Notes: generated by a model from the letters alone, not told the origin. A stretch of 64,000 nucleotides of DNA from Bdellovibrionales bacterium (GCA_019637855.1 JAHBUX010000005.1:124001-188000), one strand, 5' to 3'. Positions 1 to 10,500 are shown, counted from the first letter of the stretch. Numbers and translations are program-made.

Positions 1-714
1 GTTTTGCTCGCGACTCCGCGCTTATGGGCTCAACATCAGATGGCTAACTGGCTGCACATCTCCTCCACCTACTCTGAGTTCAACTACAAAGAACCGAATG
101 TGATGAGTGAGAAAGGCCGTTTGGCGGGGGTACGCGGCGAGTTGGGATTGTCCTTCGGCCAGAGCCTCGCATTGAGCGTCGGCGGCGAATACCAAGATGG
201 CAATTTGAACTACGACGGATCCACTTTTGACGGTGATCCGGTCAAGCAGGTCACCAAGGACTATGTCCGCGATCTACGTTTAATGGCGCATGTGATCTAC
301 GCCCCATTGGTTCTGTCGGCTGGGGTGGCCGAACGCTACTGGTACAATGATCTGGTCGTGTCCTATCGCCGTCGCACGCAGTACAACTACAATCCGGTGC
401 AGATCTCCTACTTCATGGACAATGTTTACCTTACCGTCGAGCACGATGTGTGGCTCAAGGGCACCAACAAGAGTCATATGAGCGACGTGACGTCGACGGC
501 TCGTGATGTGGAGTTTACTTTGGGGAAAGGTTCGGGGTTTGGTGTGGAGATCGGGTACATGATTCCCAGTCCCACAATCTATACCCGACTGTTTCTGCGC
601 TACCATAAATGGAGCGTGAAACAGTCAGATACTCAGAGTGACGGGATTCATACTCTGGTCGAGCCCGACAACAACACCACTCTGTTGCAAGCGGGTATCG
701 GGCTCGGCTTTTAG
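1..714 (+). CDS. Outer-membrane beta-barrel protein, 5' partial
   Basis: The reading frame is open from the first base, so the true start and most of the signal peptide lie upstream of the window; a TTG at base 4 would leave too short a leader. What remains (about 237 residues) ends a probable signal peptide near LWAQ and continues as alternating polar and aromatic segments typical of a transmembrane barrel, finishing with an aromatic C-terminus (GLGF) as outer-membrane proteins do. It overlaps the convergent coiled-coil gene by 4 nt. No family recognised; an outer-membrane location is inferred from composition and the terminal Phe. Confidence 0.6.
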   Translation, partial: VLLATPRLWAQHQMANWLHISSTYSEFNYKEPNVMSEKGRLAGVRGELGLSFGQSLALSVGGEYQDGNLNYDGSTFDGDPVKQVTKDYVRDLRLMAHVIYAPLVLSAGVAERYWYNDLVVSYRRRTQYNYNPVQISYFMDNVYLTVEHDVWLKGTNKSHMSDVTSTARDVEFTLGKGSGFGVEIGYMIPSPTIYTRLFLRYHKWSVKQSDTQSDGIHTLVEPDNNTTLLQAGIGLGF

Positions 715-1349
715 TCTTTCAGTCTATCGTACTTAACGCGCGTTTGTTCGGCCACCTGAGCTTCTTTGTCCCACTTGCCCGACTCGGTCTTGTAACCTTT
801 GCGCTTTTCAATCCACTTTTCACGCTCGGCCATCGCCTTCGTCTCTTTGTTTGCGAGTTCATTGGCAATGGCGGTGAAAGCCTGCTTCTGCTGATCCCAA
901 TCGGCCTTTTCTTGCTCGACTTCCGAAATCTTCTGAGTGTAAGTGGCGATGTTCTGTTCGCGCGTGGCCTTATTGGTCTCGAGCTTTTCCAAAGTCGCTC
1001 TCAACTGAGCGATCTGCGACTCTTCTTTTTTCAACTGAGCGCTCTCGTCTTTCTTGAAGCCCTCCAGTTTTTCTTTCATCTTATCCAGAACTGCGCGGTT
1101 TTTTTCCAGATTCTGACCGTTGGAAGTCAGCTGAGTCTTCTGCTCGCGCAACTGTTTGATGGCCGCCGTCACTTCGACAATGTTTTTGGAAGCGATTTCG
1201 GCGTTGTCTTCATACTGCTTGCGATTGGCCTTGGCGTTCTCCTCGTTGGTCTTCAACTGCTGGAGCGCGCCTTTAACATCAGTCTTCGCGGTTGCGCTGA
1301 GAGCGAAACCGGCCAGACTCGCGAGAACTAAGAGTTTTGTCGTTTTCAT
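711..1349 (-). CDS. Secreted coiled-coil protein at the end of the Glt-like operon
   Basis: A 212-residue protein with a signal peptide (about residues 1-21, ending SATAK) followed by an almost wholly helical, Lys/Glu/Gln-rich sequence from about residue 25 to the end, with heptad-like spacing typical of a long coiled coil. It contains no Cys and no recognisable enzyme domain. It starts 12 nt after the GltI-like gene, preceded by an AAAGGGG ribosome-binding site, so it is probably the last gene of the operon. A periplasmic spacer or scaffold role is inference from structure and context. The stop codon overlaps the convergent barrel gene. Confidence 0.7.
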   Translation of the reverse strand: MKTTKLLVLASLAGFALSATAKTDVKGALQQLKTNEENAKANRKQYEDNAEIASKNIVEVTAAIKQLREQKTQLTSNGQNLEKNRAVLDKMKEKLEGFKKDESAQLKKEESQIAQLRATLEKLETNKATREQNIATYTQKISEVEQEKADWDQQKQAFTAIANELANKETKAMAEREKWIEKRKGYKTESGKWDKEAQVAEQTRVKYDRLKD

Positions 1350-1361
1350 ACCATACCCCTT

Positions 1362-3929
1362 TTAATCTTCATTCACAGTGGTGGCCGTGCGGCTGCTCGC
1401 CGATGGACACACGTTTTGCAGCGACGAGCGATAGCTGCCGATCTCGTCTTCCCAGAATTCGCCGTCGAAGTTCCAATTCATCATCTTGGTCGGCTTGATG
1501 CTGGCCGGAATGCGGTTCTCTTTCCCCACGACTCCGCCCGAAACTTGATAACGGATGTTTTCACCTGAGCCGGAAAATACTTCGTAGCGCAGGAATTCGT
1601 TATTATCTAAAACCCGACCCATCTCTTCGGTCATGCTCTTAGCATGCTTGCTGAGAGATTGGCCCGCACGCAAAGAAATAGAAGCGGTTTCCGTATCGAG
1701 CTTCTTTTGAGCCTTACCTTGAAAGTCCAAGAATCCCTGGCGGCTGAGTTCAAGAATCTGCAGTTTGAAGCGGTGACCGATGGTCAGATCGCGCTCGCGG
1801 CGTAGGTTATTCTCCCACTCCGTGCGGTTCTTGGCCAAACTGCGATCCGAATTGATTTTAGCCAGCTGGGCCTTCCACTGATCAAAACGCTTCTTGGCTT
1901 GTTCGGCGTAGAAGCGAATATTGGCTTTCTCTTGCTTGATCTTTTCGTTCACGCCGTCATAGCGGCGGGCTTCATCCTGCTTTTCGTTCAACGCGGTTTG
2001 CAGATTCAGGAAGTCTTTACGGCGGGCCATCTCACGCCACACTTGATAGGGTACGCCATCGACGTTCTCGGTGCTTTTGCCTTTGATGTAGGCCTTTACC
2101 GTCGCGTACATATCGAGCGGCTGCGATTTCATCTGGCTATAGCTGCGCACGCGATCCAGCGCCTCGCGGTACTCTTTTTCTACCTGAGTCAGCGTGCGGT
2201 AAGCATCGCCGTATTGGCAGATGTTCAAGTAACCGATTGTGCGCACCACGAAAGACTCCGGCTGATAAACCGCACGGAAGTACGGTGAGTGCAGCGAATA
2301 CATGTTACCGATGGCGCCCGAGTAGTCTTCAAGCGCCACTTGCGTCCAACCTTGTTCGATCAGAGCTTGCACCCATAGCGGGTGGTCTTTCGGCACTTGC
2401 ATGTAAGACTCGTGCGCTTTGGCATAATTCTTCAGAGAAAAATGCATGCGCGCCAAGTTCACCGCGGTCAAAGCGCGGATGTTTTTGTCCTGCACCTTGC
2501 GAGCTTCCAAGGAGGCGGAAAGCTCTTCGAGCTTCTTGAGGGCCGCCGGCTTGTCGCCCAGAGCTAGCGAGTTCATAGCCGTCAAGAAACGGGCTTCGTC
2601 GAAATACTCTGTGCCGCTGTTCACCCGACCGGCGTAGCTGCTCGACGTTTTATAGTCACCGGCGCGGTAGGCACCTTTGGCCGTGCGATAGGCGACGGCG
2701 TCTTGCGAAGCTTCGCTCACCAGATTCTTAAAGCTCTTGATACCTTTGATCAGGTGATAAAAGTCTTTCTCATAGATCAGGGGGATGTCTTTCACCAAGA
2801 GATCGAGAGCCTGAGAGCCGAACTCTTTGTCTTCAGCGGCCACCACTTGCGATAGACGATCAAACGCCACTTGCTCCATTTTCAGAGAATCAGCGCACGC
2901 ACCTAAGTGGTAATTGGCTTCCGTCCTGGTCTTTTCATTCAAAGCCAATTGGTGAAACAAACCCATGATCATATGACAGTGATTGCCGCGATCAAATAAG
3001 ATCAAAGCGGCCACCATTTTCAGATGCTCTTCACTCAGCGGCTTGTAAGGCAATAAAGCCACATCGGATACGGGCTTGATCGCATAAACGATCTTCGCAA
3101 TGCTCTCGCTAGTCACAGGCTTGCCTTGACCGCGCATGTTGGCTTGCAGGCCCTTTGCACCGAAGGCTTTCGTCACCGGCTGACCTAAAGCTTTTTGAAA
3201 GTCCGACTGACTGACTTGAGCGGGCTGCGGCAACTTCTTGAGATCGCTGGGGCGACCGATGCCAAAACTAATATCGCCCATGGCGAAGTCTTCACGCGAG
3301 ACCAAAACGTCATAGCCAATATCGAGTCTGGGAACCACTTTGGTGGCGCGCATTTTTTTGAAGTCCGCTACCGGCACACCGACTTTGGTGCGCGGAAGAA
3401 CTGTTTTTCCCGGACGAGCCGGTTGAGCGGCCTTGAACAAGGGCTTGGCTTTTACGCTGTCGCGCAAACTCTGCAGTTCTTGCAGCGTTGTCCCTTTGTT
3501 GCGCTCGAACACTTTTTGCTGGCGCAGGGCCTTGTTTTCCTCATTCATGGCGGGCTTTGCCGCCACAGGCTGTTGCGTCGGAGCAGCCGTTTGCTGTTGC
3601 GGAGCATTCGGAAGCGGAGCGCCCGCCCCAGCACCTGCGGAGGTAACGGATGCAGGTTCAGTCACCGGCGGTGTCGGAGCCGCTGTCGTTCCGGTGCCGA
3701 CATTGGTTGAGCCACTGCCATTTTGTTTGTTGGCCGCATTCTGCTGTTGAGCTGGAGCATCTGGTTTGGTGTTCCAGTAGTCCATCCACTCTTTGACTTT
3801 CACCTTCACCGTTGTCGTGAACTTGGCCCATAGGCCTTGATCCTGAGCCGCAGGATCAGCGAACGCGCCCTGGGCCACTGCGGTCCCAAGCGCGATCACG
3901 AACAACAGTTTGTAGAACTGAGACTTCAT
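1362..3929 (-). CDS. GltI-like large periplasmic TPR protein
   Basis: An 855-residue protein with a signal peptide (cleavage near AFADPA, residues 22-27), a Pro/Ala/Gln-rich linker at about 55-135, and then helical repeats with TPR character from roughly 290 to 620 (for example the stretch around NYHLGACADSLK and the one around ALEDYSGAIG). Residues 640-780 are charged and coiled-coil-like. The start has a strong site, AGGAGAGGG, just upstream. Its place after the GltH-like barrel matches gltI (AgmK) in the Myxococcus order gltD-E-F-G-H-I-J, though it is much shorter than AgmK. TPR arrays bind proteins, so a scaffold role is likely. The GltI equivalence rests mainly on gene order. Confidence 0.6.
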   Translation of the reverse strand: MKSQFYKLLFVIALGTAVAQGAFADPAAQDQGLWAKFTTTVKVKVKEWMDYWNTKPDAPAQQQNAANKQNGSGSTNVGTGTTAAPTPPVTEPASVTSAGAGAGAPLPNAPQQQTAAPTQQPVAAKPAMNEENKALRQQKVFERNKGTTLQELQSLRDSVKAKPLFKAAQPARPGKTVLPRTKVGVPVADFKKMRATKVVPRLDIGYDVLVSREDFAMGDISFGIGRPSDLKKLPQPAQVSQSDFQKALGQPVTKAFGAKGLQANMRGQGKPVTSESIAKIVYAIKPVSDVALLPYKPLSEEHLKMVAALILFDRGNHCHMIMGLFHQLALNEKTRTEANYHLGACADSLKMEQVAFDRLSQVVAAEDKEFGSQALDLLVKDIPLIYEKDFYHLIKGIKSFKNLVSEASQDAVAYRTAKGAYRAGDYKTSSSYAGRVNSGTEYFDEARFLTAMNSLALGDKPAALKKLEELSASLEARKVQDKNIRALTAVNLARMHFSLKNYAKAHESYMQVPKDHPLWVQALIEQGWTQVALEDYSGAIGNMYSLHSPYFRAVYQPESFVVRTIGYLNICQYGDAYRTLTQVEKEYREALDRVRSYSQMKSQPLDMYATVKAYIKGKSTENVDGVPYQVWREMARRKDFLNLQTALNEKQDEARRYDGVNEKIKQEKANIRFYAEQAKKRFDQWKAQLAKINSDRSLAKNRTEWENNLRRERDLTIGHRFKLQILELSRQGFLDFQGKAQKKLDTETASISLRAGQSLSKHAKSMTEEMGRVLDNNEFLRYEVFSGSGENIRYQVSGGVVGKENRIPASIKPTKMMNWNFDGEFWEDEIGSYRSSLQNVCPSASSRTATTVNED

Positions 3930-3942
3930 AAGTCCCTCTCCT

Positions 3943-4770
3943 CTAATAGAAGAACGTTAGGCCAAGTAAGAACAGCGTATCTATTCTTGAATCGTCCTTA
4001 ACCTTGCCACCGGTCGGGATGCCGCCCGAGGTGTGATAGCGAGCTATTTCTTCCGTCAAAAACTGGTTTTTCAAATCGGCACGAATGGCGAAGTAGTTGG
4101 TAAAGAAAAAGTACTGAGTCACATCCAAACCGTAGGTGAAAGCACTTTTCTTGCGGCTTCCACCATTTTCGATCTGCTGCTCATACGTCGTGGTACCAAT
4201 CGTCGGCGAGATGGCCATATCAAAGTAAATGATTTTTTTACCCCAGAAGCTCATCTTGGCGTAGAACGGAACGATATTGAACGCGAGGCCGGTATAGTTC
4301 ACAAATCGGTTATGATCAGCGTAGATACCTGAGCCGTAGTTCGATGCGATGAAGTCAGAAGCCTCATTGTTCGCCATGCTTCCCATCACATGGGTGGCCT
4401 GTACACCAAAGCGCTCAGACCAGAAGTAGTTAACCGAAAGCCCCGCGACGTTACCTACGCTCCACTGGTCGTTGATCGGTCGACCGAAATGCCCGGTCAA
4501 AAAGAACCGACCATCCTTCGAGTACGTTCGGTTCTGAACAACAGAGAAATCCGTGTCCTTCGGCGCCCAGTACTTGTTCTCCAAATCAGAGATATCGACT
4601 TTGTCTTCGCCTTTTTTGACTCCGGCAGCGGGTGCTGTCGGTGCCGAAGCGCTAGGTGCAGTGGGAGCCACCGCCTTCTTGCCTTGAGCGAAAGAGGTTG
4701 TTGAAACCAACGCCACTGCGCTGAGCGCGCCAATAGCGAAGCCGTACAGAGATGTATTCCGCGTTGCCAT
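3943..4770 (-). CDS. GltH-like outer-membrane beta-barrel protein
   Basis: A 275-residue protein with a signal peptide (residues 1-28, ending SFAQG), an Ala/Pro-rich linker (about 30-55), a short conserved-looking N-terminal segment (DLENKYWAPKD) and then a barrel that ends in LTFFY. This layout fits the outer-membrane barrel domain family shared by myxobacteria and Bdellovibrio that accompanies Glt genes. A GGAGGGATCT site precedes the ATG. It lies between the GltG- and GltI-like genes, 114 nt after gltG; that gap holds a REP-like repeat. It would be the outer-membrane part of the trans-envelope complex. The family call is fairly safe, the GltH identity is by position. Confidence 0.65.
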   Translation of the reverse strand: MATRNTSLYGFAIGALSAVALVSTTSFAQGKKAVAPTAPSASAPTAPAAGVKKGEDKVDISDLENKYWAPKDTDFSVVQNRTYSKDGRFFLTGHFGRPINDQWSVGNVAGLSVNYFWSERFGVQATHVMGSMANNEASDFIASNYGSGIYADHNRFVNYTGLAFNIVPFYAKMSFWGKKIIYFDMAISPTIGTTTYEQQIENGGSRKKSAFTYGLDVTQYFFFTNYFAIRADLKNQFLTEEIARYHTSGGIPTGGKVKDDSRIDTLFLLGLTFFY

Positions 4771-4824
4771 AGATCCCTCCTTAAGGATCGTATGTTATTT
4801 GCGGGGACACCACGCGTTACTTGC

Positions 4825-4864
4825 CCTCAGATCACGTATATTTCCGGAAATGTTAGGCCCTACC
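4825..4864 (-). repeat. REP-like element, solitary copy
   Basis: On the minus strand this reads GGTAGGGCCTAAC then ATTTCCGGAAA and, a few bases on, GATCTGAGG. It matches the three copies around the RAYT gene at 47 kb. It has the GTAG tetranucleotide at its foot, as known RAYT-recognised REPs do, and a TTTCCGGAAA palindrome. It starts 20 nt after the gltG-like stop codon, in the sense of that gene, inside the Glt-like operon. A separate perfect palindrome, CCGGACGTCCGG, sits at 4873-4884, next to the stop. Confidence 0.75.
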
Positions 4865-4884
4865 TTTTGGGCCCGGACGTCCGG

Positions 4885-6384
4885 CTATTTCGTGCTCTTA
4901 AACAAGAACGGGTATGTGACTAGCACGTTCGTTCCACCCTTTGGAGTGGGGAACTGCCATCCCGCAATACGCCTCAGAATACATCCCTCGACCATGGCGT
5001 TGTTTAAAGACGTGTTACCAATCGCTTGGGCCACAACACTACCTGCAGCACCAATCGTAAACTTGACCATAATTTTGCCGTACAGATCCGGGTTGGCGCT
5101 GAGCTGACGCTCATAGCAGTAGCGGATCTGACCGAGCTGTGAACGAATCACGCGAGCGATGGCCTCTTTGTCCAGACCGCCGTCCACTTCGCTCTCTTCT
5201 TCCAAAACTCCGACTTCAGCATTACCGATGTTGCCAAGGCTCAAAGCGCCCGTGCCTTTGTAGCCCGAAGAGCCGCCGCCCTTGCCAGCCGTACCAAGGC
5301 CACCGACTTTCATCGTCGTGCCTGTACCGCCGCCGCCTCCGCCGAGTTTATCCAGCGCCGAGCCACCACCCAAACCAAGAGCGCGACCCGATGAAGCTGC
5401 GGAGTCCGCCGAAACACCAGCCGATTGCACTAACGACGCCGTCTTCGCTGCGCGTGCGGCCACTTTGCCGATCATCGCACCCAAACCTGCGTTCTTCAAA
5501 TTCAACACCACTTTGGCGCCGGGAGGAGCTTTCGTACCACCAGCCGCTTTGCTGCCCGCATCGCCGCCGGGAGTGTTTTTAGCCACACCTTGATTCGATT
5601 GACCCTGCAGATTCTTACGCATCTTCTCCGCCACGGCTTTCTTCTGACGGACTTTTTGTCCATCAAAGATCATGCGCGTGTACTGGTTCTGCATCTCCGG
5701 AGTCAGTGTTTTCAATTCATCATTGGGGCGTTGCGGGACCAAGATGGTCGCAACGATCAACAGCAAGACCAAAACCAGAGCGGCGATGGCCGGCGTCGGG
5801 CGTTTGGATTCTTCCACAGCCGAATCCGCACCTTTAAGCACATCCGACTTGGTCAAACGTTGCTTGACGGTCCATTCGCCTTTTTCGGTCACGGTCCATT
5901 CGCCACCTGTCGGTGCCGGCACCACACCGAATTCACTCAATCCCGTGTCATAAGAGGCGGACTTGTCGAGCAAGAGCGAGCGATGCAGAAGACCTTTACG
6001 CAAAACGACTACCTGATGGTAGGTGTTCTGCCCCAAGCCCTGATCCAAAGCCGTGGCGAAAAGCTCGCGTTCCAAAATATGAGGCGTGGCTTTCAGCTGG
6101 TGATTTCCGATGTGTATGACAGTAGCGCCTTCAACATCGTATTCAATCACCGGCTTTTGGTTGACCCAGGTACCCGATTTACTGCCCAGATCACAAAGCT
6201 TCCATTTTTCTTCCAGCAGATCGAACGCCGCATGCAGGCCAGAGACCTCATCGCCCAACAGGCGAATGTCGGCCGTGCGTGAAGAACCAATGGTTGCCGT
6301 GCGTACACCTTCGAGAAGGTGAACGCCTACAACCCGGTTCTTAAACTTATGCTCAACCTGTAATGCCTGCTTTTTCATTGCCAT
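4885..6384 (-). CDS. gltG: GltG-like protein: FHA domain, membrane segment, TonB-like C-terminus
   Basis: A 499-residue protein. An FHA domain occupies about residues 15-100, with the phosphothreonine-binding signature residues visible (GSSRTADI at 33-40, SGLHAAF at 48-54, LGSKSGTWVN at 66-75). A single membrane helix lies at about 199-217, followed by a charged helix, a long Gly/Ala-rich linker (about 270-390) and a C-terminal AgmX/PglI-type TonB-like domain (about 405-499, with YCYERQL and a single Cys in VEGCILRR). In Myxococcus, GltG spans the inner membrane, with FHA inside and the TonB-like end reaching across the periplasm. The ATG overlaps the preceding stop by one base (TAATG), so translation is coupled. 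Confidence 0.82.
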   Translation of the reverse strand: MAMKKQALQVEHKFKNRVVGVHLLEGVRTATIGSSRTADIRLLGDEVSGLHAAFDLLEEKWKLCDLGSKSGTWVNQKPVIEYDVEGATVIHIGNHQLKATPHILERELFATALDQGLGQNTYHQVVVLRKGLLHRSLLLDKSASYDTGLSEFGVVPAPTGGEWTVTEKGEWTVKQRLTKSDVLKGADSAVEESKRPTPAIAALVLVLLLIVATILVPQRPNDELKTLTPEMQNQYTRMIFDGQKVRQKKAVAEKMRKNLQGQSNQGVAKNTPGGDAGSKAAGGTKAPPGAKVVLNLKNAGLGAMIGKVAARAAKTASLVQSAGVSADSAASSGRALGLGGGSALDKLGGGGGGTGTTMKVGGLGTAGKGGGSSGYKGTGALSLGNIGNAEVGVLEEESEVDGGLDKEAIARVIRSQLGQIRYCYERQLSANPDLYGKIMVKFTIGAAGSVVAQAIGNTSLNNAMVEGCILRRIAGWQFPTPKGGTNVLVTYPFLFKSTK

Positions 6385-6647
6385 TACCTCAAGTACTCAA
6401 CCGATTCGAGCATGTTCTTCTCGAATTGGTTATTCACTTTATAGAGAGGAAGAAACTGTACGCCTCTCTTCTGCAAGAGATAAGCGCCGTCCGGGGACCG
6501 CACCTGTCCATCAATGCCCGTTTCATCAAAGTTCACTTCTTGCGTTTTGCGATAGGTGACCTTTTTCTTGGTCTCTTTTTTCTCGCCGTCCGCAAACACA
6601 GGAAGCGCAAGGCTTGCCGCCAAAACGAGTAGGATTAAATGTCTCAT
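6384..6647 (-). CDS. Small periplasmic GltF/CglF-type protein
   Basis: An 87-residue protein with a signal peptide (about 1-19, ending PVFAD), a Lys-rich segment and a conserved-looking C-terminal half containing SPDGAYLLQKR and FEKNMLESVEYL. It sits between the GltE-like lipoprotein (4-nt ATGA overlap) and gltG (1-nt overlap), which is where the small gltF lies in the Myxococcus cluster. Its size and the PDGAYL stretch also recall CglF-type gliding proteins. It is too short for an independent family call; position carries most of the weight. Confidence 0.62.
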   Translation of the reverse strand: MRHLILLVLAASLALPVFADGEKKETKKKVTYRKTQEVNFDETGIDGQVRSPDGAYLLQKRGVQFLPLYKVNNQFEKNMLESVEYLR

Positions 6648-7567
6648 TTGCTGACCTGCCTTTCCGCCGGTTTACGAGAGTTCACTTGGCTCCCCTTGTT
6701 CACCTGCGACAGACTCTTTTCAAGAGTCTGGATTTTTTCTTCCAGGTTCATCGACTGAACGTTTTCGTCCAGTTTGCGCTCGGTGCCGAGCTGCTTGAGA
6801 TCGCGATAGGTTTGCAAAGCCTCTTGCGCCTTTTTCAAATGCAGCTCTTGCACTTGACCGAGCGCCAGACGGGCCTTTGAACTGCGCGGATTGGCCACGA
6901 TCGCTTGATTCAACAAGCTTTCAGCCTTGTCGTAGTCTTTGGCTTTAATCTCCACTTCGGCCGCACCTAAAAGTGCCGGTGCATGACGAGACTCGTTCGC
7001 CAGGGCCTTACCGAACATCTTGCGCGCCAACGACAAATCGTCCGAACGCAGCGCCATTTGACCCATCACATAGTGTGCGTCCGTCAGCGCTGGATTCAGC
7101 TCCGAAGCCAGTTTCATTTCTTTGATGGCGCCGGCCTCATCGCCTTGCTCCCAGAACAAACGACCGAGTTCGTAATGGAAAAGGCCTTCATTCGGAGCTT
7201 TCTTCAAAGCCAGCTCCAGCATCCACTGAGCGCGCGGATAATCTTTGCGCATAGTGGCCACCAAACTCATATAGTACGCACCCCACGGAGTGAGCGGCGC
7301 GGTCTTAGCCAAGTGGTTGCCGATCTTTTCCAACTGATTCCAATCTTTGGCTTTCACGCAAGCATTGGCCATGGGGACGATCTTGCGCCATTCTTCTTTT
7401 TGATAAACGCTCTCGTTCGGGCAAACGCCCGATCTTTGATCGTCCAAGGAAATGGCATTCACCTTTTCCGTATATGTGGCTTTGACCGTCTCTTCAGATT
7501 TCTTCTGCGGACCACTGGCACAAGCTGAAAAGGCCAGTGCGGTGATCGCAAGAACTAGTCTTTTCAT
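6644..7567 (-). CDS. gltE: GltE-like TPR lipoprotein
   Basis: A 307-residue lipoprotein: signal peptide with lipobox FSAC (lipidated Cys16), then a helical TPR array at about residues 85-265 in which the W-LG-Y-A-A-P pattern is clear (for example GLFHYELGRLFWEQGDEAGA and ALTDAHYVMGQMALRSDD). This matches the outer-membrane TPR lipoprotein GltE (AglT) of the gliding machinery, which binds the barrel and periplasmic components. Start and stop both overlap the neighbouring genes by 4 nt (ATGA), so it is translated as part of a tight unit with the GltD-like and GltF-like genes. Confidence 0.75.
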   Translation of the reverse strand: MKRLVLAITALAFSACASGPQKKSEETVKATYTEKVNAISLDDQRSGVCPNESVYQKEEWRKIVPMANACVKAKDWNQLEKIGNHLAKTAPLTPWGAYYMSLVATMRKDYPRAQWMLELALKKAPNEGLFHYELGRLFWEQGDEAGAIKEMKLASELNPALTDAHYVMGQMALRSDDLSLARKMFGKALANESRHAPALLGAAEVEIKAKDYDKAESLLNQAIVANPRSSKARLALGQVQELHLKKAQEALQTYRDLKQLGTERKLDENVQSMNLEEKIQTLEKSLSQVNKGSQVNSRKPAERQVSK

Positions 7568-10500
7568 GGGCCTACCCCCGCGACAACAGGCAACATCACT
7601 TCCGGCTTGGTCAGCGACGGGGCCACATTGATCACCACTTGTTTGTTAAGTACGTTCAATTCATTTTCCAATCGCACAGCTGTACTATCTAAGAACGGCT
7701 GTTTGCGCGCGAACTGAACGGCTTGCGCTAGTGTATCCACGCTCTTTTCTTCGAGGGGCACGACAAGATTGTCGATTTCCGCACGAAACGCCTTTTCATC
7801 CTCGGCCGTAAGTCCAGCCGGAGTCGGCATTTCTTTAAGAGCTTTAACATAGTGAGCGTAGCAACCATAGAGACGCTCGAAAGCTTCCATCGACACACGG
7901 GCGTTACCCAGTTTGATCGTGTCTTGCAAAGCTTCTTGCGCCTTCACGAGTTTCTCGGTCTTGATGGCCAGAACAGAACCCACCCGCTCGGCGCGCGACT
8001 TCACGCTCTGTTTTAAGAACTCCTGCTCAAGCACTTTGGCTTGAATCAAACGCAAACGGGCTTTGAGATCCTTCGGCATGCTCGAGGTCTGCTGGCGACG
8101 AGCCTCGTTGAAAGCTTCGGTCAGCTGATTCTTGGCGTACATCTTTTCAGCCAACTCCACGCGGGCCAGATTGGCCTGCGGTTGGATGTTCTGATCGATC
8201 ATGGCGCGCAACACTTCGGCGTGCGATTGCTCCGAACCATAGTTTTTCTCCAACGCCTCGAGTTTGCGCATGATCTTCACGCGCTGTTCGGCGTTGGCGT
8301 TGGTCTTCAACTCGCCATACAGTTTGCGGGCCGCCGGCATCTCGTCTTGCAAGGCATGGAAATCAGCAGCCAGCTCTTTCCAGCGCGCCGAAGCCTTTTC
8401 GTCTTTGGCCGCCAGTTTGGTCAGAACGCGGGCGGCTTCACTGAGCTGCGCCATTTGCTCAAAAGTCTGTGCGGCGCGCAGAAGCGAGTTCACAGCCTGC
8501 GGCGATTTGGGGAACTGAGTGGCGAATTGTTCGGCCGTCTTAGCTCCATTCCACAGATCGCCGGTCTTGAACTGCAACTGCATGGCATTCCATACGGCTT
8601 TCTCCGCCAGATCTGAACTCGGGTTCTGCTTGGCGAAAGCCAGATACTCAGCCAGAGCCTCTTTCAAACGATTCTTCTCTTCCAAGCCTTGGATCTCGAG
8701 GAAATAGGCTTGTTCGTAGAGTTTCTGCATCTTCTGGCCACGGGTCGGATCGGCGCTCAACTTCATCAACTCCGTGGTGTAGTTGCGAATGCCGCGATAG
8801 TCCTTTTTTAGGTTCAAGATATCCAAGTAGAGGTCTTGCGACTTCATACCTTTTTCTTGAGTGGGGAATTCGCGACCAAGGCGTACAAATGTGGGCGCGG
8901 CCTCGTCGTAACGGTTACGCTCATAAGCCAACAACGCCATTTTGTATTCGATATCCAGGCGATAGGCGCCCTTGGGATTTTTTTGCACGTACTCCGTCGC
9001 CAACTGGTGAAACGACTTTTCGTCATCCGACGACCACTTTTCACCCACTGCTTTTTCCAAGCTCACGATAGCGCCGTAAGAGGCATCGTGACCCAGCTTC
9101 GCAGCTTTGCCTGAACGGCTAACCTGAGCGTACTGCGTGCTGGCCGCGCGGAACTTATTGCGTGAAAACAACAGATCGGCGTAAGCGTAGCGCGACTCAT
9201 TGTAGTCATCGTTGTCGGCCGGCGTGCGTAGATAGATTTCAAACGCTTTCTCAGAAGCGTCGGCGTAGCTCGTATCGCTCGGCAGTTTCTTCCAAGCGCG
9301 AAGCCATTTACGTGCCAGTTTCAAAGCCGTGTCATTCAATCCGGTCAAGCATTCACTCGAAAGCTTTTTGCCTTCCTCGCTGTTCTTGACTTGCGACTTC
9401 ACCCAACGACCGTCGTCCTTACATAACTGCGAGAAATCCTCCATGCGTTTGACCGCTTGGTCTTTTTCACGCAGATGATCGTAAGCCAACACCAGGTCGG
9501 TATGCACTTTGGGCAACAACGGAGATTTGGGCAACTCTTGCACAAACTGCTGCAAAGCCACGCGTTGATCGTTGAAACGCGAGTGACGCTCATACAAAGT
9601 GGCCATCTTCAAAAGGATAGGCCCAACTTCTTCAGCACCCGCCTGTTCGCGGAAGTATTTGTAGGCGTCTTTGGCCGGATACACGTCCTCGTAGAACAAG
9701 GTCATGTCATTGAGAGCTTCTTTACGCAGATCCAAACGCGCATCGGTATTGGACTGCTCGACGAATTTGCCGAACGCCACAACCTCTTCCAATTTCTTCA
9801 AGCCCTTTTCCGCATCGCGCATATTATAGTGTGTCCATGCGGCTTTGTAGAGACCGTATGGGTACACGCGGCTTTCAGGATACTTGCGAATGGCGTTGAA
9901 ATGATCCAAAGCCAAGGCAAACTGACTGCGGTTAAAAGCGATTTCACCCATTGCCAAATGAGCATCGGGCACAAGTGGCGATGAGGAGTGTTTGTTGATC
10001 AGATTCTGGTAAAGACCTTCAGCGTCCTTCTCTTGCCCCAGAGCCTGGCGCGCAAAGGCGTGGTTAAAAATAACCAAGTCCATTTGCGCAAAGCTGGGAA
10101 AGCTATTCTGAATCATACTATATATATTAACGGCGTTTTGAACGCTGGACCGTGATGAAGATTCCTTGACCTGGCGGGGCGCCAAGCGCACCACGGTTTC
10201 CGACTCGCGATGCACTTCAAAGAAGCGATCGGTTTTGGATTTGCGCATATAGAGCTCAGCCAGGCGGAACTGGATTTCGGGCTCAAGAGCGGTGTTCTTA
10301 TATTTCTTCAAAAGCTTTTGTGCTTGAGCAATGGCTTGTAGCTCGGCTTTGGTCACCAGCAGCTCGGCCTTCAAACTCTTCACTTCATTGCCCTGCTCAT
10401 CGCCTTCAACCAAACGCAACTCATCTAGCGGGGTGGTCACCTTTTTAGCCGCAGGCTCAGCCGCAACCGCGGAAACCTCCGCGCTCTTGCCTTTGGCTTT

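Noticed and set aside
744-1331. A 195-codon plus-strand frame rich in Leu and Phe that could look like a membrane protein
   Set aside because: It mirrors the Lys/Glu/Gln-rich coiled coil on the minus strand, which produces Phe/Leu codons in antisense.
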